From Streptomyces sp. DSM 15324 (GTDB lineage: Bacteria; Actinomycetota; Actinomycetes; Streptomycetales; Streptomycetaceae), in assembly GCF_001514285.1 (NCBI RefSeq), contig NZ_KQ949028.1, forward strand, positions 1-64,000: a stretch of DNA of 64,000 nucleotides, in the 5' to 3' direction. The position numbers and the translations under genes are program-made. The first letter of the stretch is position 1; each line of letters begins with the position of its first letter. The notes beneath the pieces were generated by a model, which saw only the letters and a program-made list of their open reading frames with translations, ran no database searches and had not been told where the DNA came from. Below, piece after piece: positions 55,247-64,000 of this stretch.

Positions 55247-55264
55247 TTGCAATCTATGTGCAGA
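55247..55264. promoter_or_regulatory. Nur-box-like site upstream of NiCoT transporter
   Basis: TTGCAA-TCTAT-GTGCAG: TGC (55248-55250), nine bases, GCA (55260-55262), very close to the Nur consensus tTGCaa-N5-ttGCAA. It is 57 bases before the transporter start. Nickel-responsive repression of a Ni/Co importer is biologically sensible. Confidence 0.7.
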
Positions 55265-55321
55265 AAGCTGGAAGGCGCGGCTGAAAACAGTCACTCGCCC
55301 AGCAGTAAGGCTCACGTCCTC

Positions 55322-56428
55322 ATGACCACCGTTCGTCGCATCCGTGCCTCGATGACCCGTAAGGAGTGGGCGAGCCTCGGCGGGATGGCCGCGTTCATCC
55401 TGGCGCTGCACGTCATCGGCTGGTTCACGCTCGTGGTGATCGTTGCTCCCGAGCACTACAGCCTCGGCACGAAGACCTTCGGCATCGGCATCGGCATCAC
55501 TGCGTACACACTCGGCATGCGGCACGCCTTCGACGCCGACCACATCGCCGCGATCGACAACACCACCCGCAAACTCATGAACGACGGCCAGCGCCCGCTG
55601 TCCGTCGGTTTCTGGTTCTCCCTCGGCCACTCCACCATCGTCTTCGCGCTCGCCTTCCTGCTCTCCCTCGGTGTGAAGGCGCTGGCCGGACCGGTGGAGA
55701 ACGACGACTCCTCGCTGCACAGCGTCACCGGCTGGATCGGTACGACCGTGTCCGGGACCTTCCTCTACATCATCGCGATCATCAACATCGTGATCATGGT
55801 GGGTATCTGGAGAGTCTTCCGCGAGATGCGCACCGGCCACTTCGACGAGGCCGCCCTGGAGGAGCAGCTCAACAACCGCGGCTTCATGAACCGCATCCTC
55901 GGCCGTCTGATGAAGTCGATCACCAAGCCCTGGCAGATGTACCCCCTGGGTGTGCTCTTCGGCCTCGGCTTCGACACGGCGACCGAGATCGCGCTCCTCG
56001 TGCTGGCCGGCTCGGGCGCGGCCTCCGGACTGCCCTGGTACGCGATCCTCTGCCTGCCGATCCTCTTCGCGGCCGGCATGTCGTTGCTCGACACGATCGA
56101 CGGCTCGTTCATGAACTTCGCCTACGGCTGGGCGTTCTCCAAGCCGGTCCGCAAGGTCTACTACAACCTCACCATCACCGGTCTGTCCGTCGCCGTCGCG
56201 CTGATCATCGGCACGGTCGAGCTGCTGGGCCTGGTCGCGGAGAAGGCGGACCTGCACGGCCCGTTCTGGGACTGGGTCTCCGGCCTCGACCTCAACATCA
56301 TCGGATACGTCATCGTCGGCCTGTTCTTCGCGACCTGGGCCGTGGCCCTGCTCGTGTGGAAGGTCGGCCGCATCGAAGAGAAGTGGACGGCGGGCCTGGC
56401 CCAGACCGCGGACCAGGGCGCCGAGTAG
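55322..56428 (+). CDS. NiCoT-family nickel/cobalt permease
   Basis: 368 residues with eight or so membrane helices. The signature RHAFDADHIAAIDN (H-X4-D-H) and LGFDTATEIALL, plus the later FAAGMSLLDTIDGSFMNFAYGWA, define the HoxN/NixA family. Imports Ni(II) and/or Co(II) at high affinity. ATG 55322 was chosen; the in-frame extension to 55247 falls within the promoter and box. Between cobK and cobIJ, it likely feeds cobalt into corrin synthesis. Confidence 0.95.
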   Translation: MTTVRRIRASMTRKEWASLGGMAAFILALHVIGWFTLVVIVAPEHYSLGTKTFGIGIGITAYTLGMRHAFDADHIAAIDNTTRKLMNDGQRPLSVGFWFSLGHSTIVFALAFLLSLGVKALAGPVENDDSSLHSVTGWIGTTVSGTFLYIIAIINIVIMVGIWRVFREMRTGHFDEAALEEQLNNRGFMNRILGRLMKSITKPWQMYPLGVLFGLGFDTATEIALLVLAGSGAASGLPWYAILCLPILFAAGMSLLDTIDGSFMNFAYGWAFSKPVRKVYYNLTITGLSVAVALIIGTVELLGLVAEKADLHGPFWDWVSGLDLNIIGYVIVGLFFATWAVALLVWKVGRIEEKWTAGLAQTADQGAE

Positions 56429-56436
56429 AGACTCGC

Positions 56437-57924
56437 TCATGCCTCCGGGTACCGGCGGGGCGTCCAGACGATCTCCTCGCCGTCGCCCCTCCGCACGACC
56501 CGGGTCTGCGAGGAGCCGACCAACAGGATCGTCCGCATGTCGACCTCGGCCGGATCAAGGTCCGCCAGCCGCACGATCCTCACCCGCTCACCGGAGCCGC
56601 CGACATCCCGCGCCACCACGACCGGGGTGTCCGACGCCCGGTGCTCAAGAAGCAGGTCACGGGCCTTGCCCACCTGCCAGGTGCGGCTGCGCGAGCCGGG
56701 GTTGTAGAGGGCCAGTACGAGGTCCGCCGAGGCCGCAGCCCGCAGCCGTTCGGCGATCACCTCCCACGGCTTGAGCCGGTCGGAGAGGGAGATCGTGGCG
56801 TAGTCGTGACCGAGCGGGGCGCCCGCGCGGGCGGCGGCCGCGTTCGCGGCGGTCACGCCCGGCAGCACCCGCACGGAGATGTCCGCGTACTCCTTCTGCG
56901 AGGCGGCCTCCAGGACGGCGGTCGCCATCGCGAAGACCCCCGGGTCGCCACCGGAGACGACGGCGACCCGCCGCCCGCGCCGGGCCAGGTCCAGGGCGAA
57001 CTCGGCGCGTTCCGACTCCACACGATTGTCCGAGCCGTGCCGCAGCTGGCCGGGGCGCCGCGGCACCCGGTCCAGATACGTGGTGTAGCCGACCAGGTCG
57101 TCGGCGGCTGCCAGCGCGCCGCGCGTCTCGGGCGTCAGCCACAGCGGCCCGGCGGGGCCGGTACCGACCACCACGACTTCCCCGTGGGACCGCGCCGGCC
57201 GCTCGGCGTCGACCCGGCTGGGCAGCACGGCCACCGAGAAGTACGGCACCGACTCCGCGTCCACGTCCGCCAGTTCCGCGATCCGCTCCCCGCTCATCGT
57301 GGCCCGCTCGACGTACCGTGACTCGTCCAGCCGACCCGAGGCGTCCAGCGCCCGTCGCACCTTGCCGAAGGTTCGCCCGAGCTTCATCACCACCGCCACG
57401 TCGGTCGCGGCGAGCCGGGCGGTCAGCTCCTCCTCGGGGAGCGTGCCCGGCAGGATGGTCAGCACCTCCTCGCCCTCCACGAGCGGGGCGCCCAGGCGGG
57501 CGGCTGCGGCGGACACGGACGTGACACCGGGGATCACCTCGGTGTCGTAGCGGTCGGCGAGCCGCTTGTGCATGTGCATGTAGGAGCCGTAGAAGAGCGG
57601 ATCGCCCTCGGCGAGGACCGCGACAGTGCGCCCCGCGTCGAGATGCGCCGCGAGCCGGGCCGACGCCTCGGCGTAGAACTCCTCCATGGCGCCCTGGTAG
57701 CCGCCCGGGTGGTCGGTGGTCTCTGTCGTGACCGGGTAGACCAGTGGCTCCTCGACGTGGTCGGCGCGCAGGTGCTTCGCCGCGATCGAGCGGGCGATGG
57801 ACCGCCCGTGCCGGGCACTGTGGTAGGCGATCACGTCCGCCTCGGCGATGACCTCGACCGCCCGTACCGTCATCAGGGACGGGTCACCGGGGCCGAGCCC
57901 CACCCCGTACAGCTTCCCGCTCAC
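56437..57924 (-). CDS. cobIJ: Bifunctional precorrin-2 C20-/precorrin-3B C17-methyltransferase (CobI-CobJ)
   Basis: 495 residues made of two methyltransferase domains. CobI part from MSGKLYGVGLGPGDPSLMTV to about residue 240; CobJ part from VVVVGTGPAGPLWLTPE, with VVSGGDPGVFAMA, ALYNPGSR. Both use SAM; CobJ also contracts the ring. ATG overlaps the cobH stop by 4 bases. Convergent with the NiCoT gene over 8 bases. Confidence 0.96.
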   Translation of the reverse strand: MSGKLYGVGLGPGDPSLMTVRAVEVIAEADVIAYHSARHGRSIARSIAAKHLRADHVEEPLVYPVTTETTDHPGGYQGAMEEFYAEASARLAAHLDAGRTVAVLAEGDPLFYGSYMHMHKRLADRYDTEVIPGVTSVSAAAARLGAPLVEGEEVLTILPGTLPEEELTARLAATDVAVVMKLGRTFGKVRRALDASGRLDESRYVERATMSGERIAELADVDAESVPYFSVAVLPSRVDAERPARSHGEVVVVGTGPAGPLWLTPETRGALAAADDLVGYTTYLDRVPRRPGQLRHGSDNRVESERAEFALDLARRGRRVAVVSGGDPGVFAMATAVLEAASQKEYADISVRVLPGVTAANAAAARAGAPLGHDYATISLSDRLKPWEVIAERLRAAASADLVLALYNPGSRSRTWQVGKARDLLLEHRASDTPVVVARDVGGSGERVRIVRLADLDPAEVDMRTILLVGSSQTRVVRRGDGEEIVWTPRRYPEA

Positions 57925-58595
57925 TCTTCCTCACTCGCGATCGCGTTGAGCGCGGCGGCGGCGATGGCGCTGCCGCCGCGACGGCCCCGTATCACCAGGT
58001 ACTCCAGGCCGGACGTGTTGGCCGCCAGCGCGTCCTTGGACTCGGCGGCCCCGACGAACCCGACCGGCACGCCGATCACGGCGGCGGGCCGGGGCGCGCC
58101 CTCCCCGACCATCTCCAGGAGGCGGAAGAGGGCCGTGGGTGCGTTGCCGACGGCGACGACCGCGCCCTCCAGCTGGTCGCGCCACAGCTCCAGCGCGGCG
58201 GCGCTGCGGGTGGTGCCGAGCTTCGCCGCCAGCTCCGGGACGGCCGGGTCGGAGAGCGTGCACAGCACGTCGTTGCCGGCGGGCAGCCGCCCCCGGGTCA
58301 CGCCGCTGGCCACCATCTGGACGTCGGTGAGGACGGGCGCGCCGGCGCGCAGGGCCTCGCGGGCGCGGGCCACGACGGCGGGCGTGTAGGCCAGGTCGTG
58401 GACGAGGTCGACCATGCCGCAGGCGTGGATCATCCGGACCGCGACCTGGCTGACGTCGGAGGGCAGGCCCGCGAGGTCGGCCTCCGCGCGGATGGTGGCG
58501 AAGGACCGGCGGTAGATGGCCGCTCCGTCCTTCTCGTAGTCGTAGCTGGTCACGGTGTTCGTCTCGCTGCTCTCGGTGGTCGTTGTACGGCTCAT
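57921..58595 (-). CDS. cobH: Precorrin-8X methylmutase
   Basis: 224 residues. MIHACGMVDLVHDLAY holds the catalytic His57, with GNDVLCTL, AVVAVGNAPTALFRL and IGVPVGFVGAAESK. Moves the C11 methyl to C12 to make hydrogenobyrinate. Start overlaps cobG by 4 bases, stop overlaps cobIJ by 4. Confidence 0.96.
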   Translation of the reverse strand: MSRTTTTESSETNTVTSYDYEKDGAAIYRRSFATIRAEADLAGLPSDVSQVAVRMIHACGMVDLVHDLAYTPAVVARAREALRAGAPVLTDVQMVASGVTRGRLPAGNDVLCTLSDPAVPELAAKLGTTRSAAALELWRDQLEGAVVAVGNAPTALFRLLEMVGEGAPRPAAVIGVPVGFVGAAESKDALAANTSGLEYLVIRGRRGGSAIAAAALNAIASEEE

Positions 58596-59833
58596 GGGGT
58601 GATCGCCGCTCGGACGGCGGCGAGGTGGGAGTCATGGGAGGGGTCGGCCGACAGCCGGTAGCCGCCGCCCGGGACGGCGATGACGTCGATCCGCTCGCCC
58701 TGGGGGTGTCCGCAGCGGCGTTCGCAGCCCGACCAGTACAGGGGGAGGGAAACGGTGTCGGCTACGCCCAGGGCGCGGGTCGCGTCCGCCCGGACGTCGG
58801 CGTGGGACCTGGCGCATCCGGGTGTGCCGATGCAGGCGCCGACGCGTGGCCAGGGGGAGGCGGGGTCGGTGACCAGGCCGACGGCACACAGTCGGGCGAG
58901 CGGCTCGGCGGTCCCGCCCGGCACCGGGAGGACCACCCCGCGCCATGGGGTCAGCCGCAGTTCGCCGTCGGCCACGTCCGTCAACTCCCGCCACTGGCGG
59001 GCCGAGAGTCGCCCCAGTGGGACGTGGACCGACACCGCCCCGCCGACGACTCCGGGAGACGGTCCGTCCGCACGGGTGGTCTCGGTCGGCGCCCTTCGGT
59101 GGCCGATGTCCTCGTCGGCCAGGCGGCGGTGGACCGTCCGGGTCAAGTCGTCTTCTGTCAGGGCGAGTTCGGCGATCCGCCAAGCCTGGGTGCCGCTCAC
59201 GGCAACCGTGTCCAGGAAAGCCTCCGCGGCTACCAGCGCGGCCCGCGGCGCATCCTCCCCGGACACCCGGACCGCTCCCGGGGTGAGCAGCGCGCCCCCG
59301 TCCGCCGTCGCCCGTACCGTGACATCGGCGCCGAGCCCGGCCACGTCCCCGCGCCCGTCGTCCAGCGCGAACAGGAACCGCCCCGACAGCCCCCGCGCCG
59401 CCTCGCTCGCGCACAGCGCCGCGTCGAGGGCCGTCAACCAGGGCCGTACGTCGCACAGGCCGCGTCCGTCGAGACCGGACAGCGGCGAGGCGACGATGTT
59501 CCGCACCCGCTCGTGTCCCGGCGAGGGGAGCAGCCCGGCCGCGTCCAGCAGCGCGGCCAACTCCGAGCCGCAGCCGCCGCGCAGCGCCCGCAACTGGACA
59601 TTGCCGCGCGAGGTCAGATGCAGCTCGCCGTCGCCCAGAAGCCGTGCCGCTTCCCCCAGTGCCTCGGCCTGGCGGACGGTCAGCACGCCACCGGGCAGCC
59701 GGATCCGGGCCAGCGCCCCGTCGTCCGCCGCGTGCAGTCGAAGCGACCCCGGGCAGGCGTCACCGCGATCCCGTGAGACCGCTGTGGCCTGGGATGTTGG
59801 ACGGAGTTCAGCCGTGGACATGGCGGCGAGCAT
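58592..59833 (-). CDS. cobG: Precorrin-3B synthase
   Basis: 413 residues from ATG 59833, which has AGGTGAT 8 bases upstream; ATG 59821 is a second choice. Nitrite/sulfite-reductase-like halves with GDGELHLTSRGNVQLR and the 4Fe-4S cysteines in CIGTPGCARS and SGCERRCGHP. In the aerobic route it oxidises precorrin-3A with O2. First gene of cobG-cobH-cobIJ and divergent from the riboswitch-controlled cobN. Confidence 0.94.
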   Translation of the reverse strand: MLAAMSTAELRPTSQATAVSRDRGDACPGSLRLHAADDGALARIRLPGGVLTVRQAEALGEAARLLGDGELHLTSRGNVQLRALRGGCGSELAALLDAAGLLPSPGHERVRNIVASPLSGLDGRGLCDVRPWLTALDAALCASEAARGLSGRFLFALDDGRGDVAGLGADVTVRATADGGALLTPGAVRVSGEDAPRAALVAAEAFLDTVAVSGTQAWRIAELALTEDDLTRTVHRRLADEDIGHRRAPTETTRADGPSPGVVGGAVSVHVPLGRLSARQWRELTDVADGELRLTPWRGVVLPVPGGTAEPLARLCAVGLVTDPASPWPRVGACIGTPGCARSHADVRADATRALGVADTVSLPLYWSGCERRCGHPQGERIDVIAVPGGGYRLSADPSHDSHLAAVRAAITP

Positions 59834-59889
59834 ACCCACGATCACCTGGAATGTATGCCCCGCCCTCATCTCGTGACCCTTACTATGCT

Positions 59890-60030
59890 CTCCGGTGGAT
59901 CACCCGGTCCGCCGACGCCACGACGGCGACAGGGGAGGAAGCCCGGTGCGAGTCCGGCGCGGTCCCGCCACTGTGAGCCCGCCCCCGTGGGGCCGGGTGA
60001 GTCAGGAACTCCCGCCGTCCGACACCGCCC
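59890..60030 (+). ncRNA. Cobalamin riboswitch upstream of cobN
   Basis: The core GAGGAAGCCCGGTGCGAGTC, followed by GCGGTCCCGCCACTGTGAG and the B12-box-like GTCAGGAACTCCCGCC, is diagnostic. CGGTG (59893-59897) may pair with CACCG (60023-60027) to close P1. The cobN ribosome-binding site GAGGAAGG lies downstream, so adenosylcobalamin binding would block translation or transcription of the chelatase. Confidence 0.93.
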
Positions 60031-60064
60031 GGGGCGCGGACACCCCGAGGAAGGCCGACGCCGC

Positions 60065-63652
<3,588 letters not shown>

Positions 63653-63670
63653 CCGGCAACCTCGCGATCT

Positions 63671-63710
63671 CTATTGCAAGTGGTTCGCAATAGCCTTTAG
63701 ATTGCAATAG
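63671..63710. promoter_or_regulatory. Nur-box-like site in the cobN/fur convergent gap
   Basis: CTATTGC (63671-63677), nine bases AAGTGGTTC, GCAATAG (63687-63693): perfect 7-base inverted arms with TGC-N9-GCA spacing. A further ATTGCAATAG follows (63701-63710). It lies after the stop of cobN and after the 3' end of the Fur-type gene, a place where no promoter is expected. Confidence 0.65.
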
Positions 63711-63763
63711 TGCGGGGCGCCGTATGCCTGACAGCTGTCCGTTCCATGGACGGCGCCCCGCAC
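63710..63763. terminator. Long hairpin terminator between cobN and fur-type gene
   Basis: GTGCGGGGCGCCGT (63710-63723) pairs perfectly with ACGGCGCCCCGCAC (63750-63763): 14 bp, 26-base loop. It can end transcripts from both convergent genes. CCCTTTCG follows on the plus strand. Confidence 0.88.
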
Positions 63764-63785
63764 CCTTTCGCCGCTCATTCAGCGC

Positions 63786-64000
63786 TCATTCACCACAGTC
63801 GGCGCACCGGCCGTAGACGAGCAGCGAACCCGAGGCGTCGGGCCGTAGCCCCGTCAACTCCTCGATTTTTCCCACGGCTTCGGTCAGACGCGTGCTCGCC
63901 AGGGCCGCGACGTGCCCGCACTCCTGGCACACGGTGTGGTGGTGGGGCGCGCCGGTGATGCCGTAGCGCGTCGCGCCCGGGCCGTGGACCGCGTGGGTCA
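63786..64000 (-). CDS. Fur-family metal regulator, C-terminal part (runs off window)
   Basis: The last 71 codons are visible, ending VYGRCADCGE. RYGITGAPHHHTVCQECGHV carries the HHH and CXXC of the Fur family, and a second CXXC is near the end, so a structural zinc site is present. The N-terminal DNA-binding part lies right of 64000. Family branches (Fur, Zur, Nur, PerR/CatR) cannot be separated from this part. Convergent with cobN. Confidence 0.88.
   Translation of the reverse strand, partial: THAVHGPGATRYGITGAPHHHTVCQECGHVAALASTRLTEAVGKIEELTGLRPDASGSLLVYGRCADCGE

Noticed and set aside
59855..60064. N-terminal extension of CobN by 70 codons
   Set aside because: The stretch is the cobalamin riboswitch, and the real ATG at 60065 has a good ribosome-binding site.
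63710..63958. 82-codon plus-strand frame starting right after the Nur-like box
   Set aside because: It is antisense to the Fur-family gene and passes through a strong terminator hairpin; the Arg/Pro/Ala-rich product looks like a shadow.

Overview
The window looks like a chromosomal segment of a Streptomyces or close relative. It is very GC-rich (roughly 70% by eye), has strong third-position GC bias and many GTG starts, and its operons are joined by 4-base ATGA or GTGA overlaps. Several families and sites are ones known from streptomycetes. The gene order pgi-opcA-zwf-tal-tkt resembles the second pentose-phosphate cluster of S. coelicolor, but that is recall and was not checked.

Layout. (1) 1-7520: a minus-strand operon tkt-tal-zwf-opcA-pgi (pgi runs off the left edge), with a divergent AraC-type regulator across a palindrome-bearing promoter region. 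(2) 7529-15435: a heptad repeat array, an SDR, a secreted GH16 beta-glucanase under a LacI-type operator, IclR and MarR regulators, and a four-gene operon (MFE-2-like dehydrogenase, amidohydrolase, acyl-CoA ligase, MaoC hydratase) that looks like CoA-dependent breakdown of an acyl compound. (3) 15472-35284: a glycan-use region. It holds two Tat-type secreted phosphoesterases separated by a 20-bp tandem repeat, a GH2 beta-galactosidase, an ABC sugar importer without its own ATPase, a PfkB kinase, a DeoR regulator, a GH4 glycosidase, a GH38 alpha-mannosidase, a GH29 fucosidase and a GH18 chitinase behind a DasR-like inverted repeat. (4) 35359-43629: an ATP-grasp protein, a metallophosphoesterase coupled to an Sfp-type phosphopantetheinyl transferase, a small protein, a hydrolase, an XRE/ImmA pair and a Rieske oxygenase operon. 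(5) 43630-44352 has no convincing gene.

(6) 44353-64000: a nickel/cobalt and cobalamin region. It begins with a P1B-4 metal-exporting ATPase facing an NmtR-like ArsR sensor over an SmtB-type operator. Next come a CHRD/SOD-like secreted protein with a class F sortase, and an operon of tsaD, a GNAT and a MucR-like gene. Then follow cobL, cobM, cbiD and cobK, a NiCoT transporter, cobG-cobH-cobIJ, and cobN behind a cobalamin riboswitch. A Fur-family regulator runs off the right edge. Four sites of the form TGC-N9-GCA, matching the streptomycete Nur (nickel regulator) box, sit in front of or between these genes.

How it fits together: the left side makes NADPH and pentoses, the middle gathers and cleaves host- or plant-type glycans, and the right side imports, exports, senses and uses cobalt/nickel to build corrin. 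The most interesting signal is the possible Nur-box regulon that links metal transport, corrin synthesis, a tRNA-modification gene and a secreted SOD-like protein. Starts were chosen from ribosome-binding sites and overlaps. No database search was possible.
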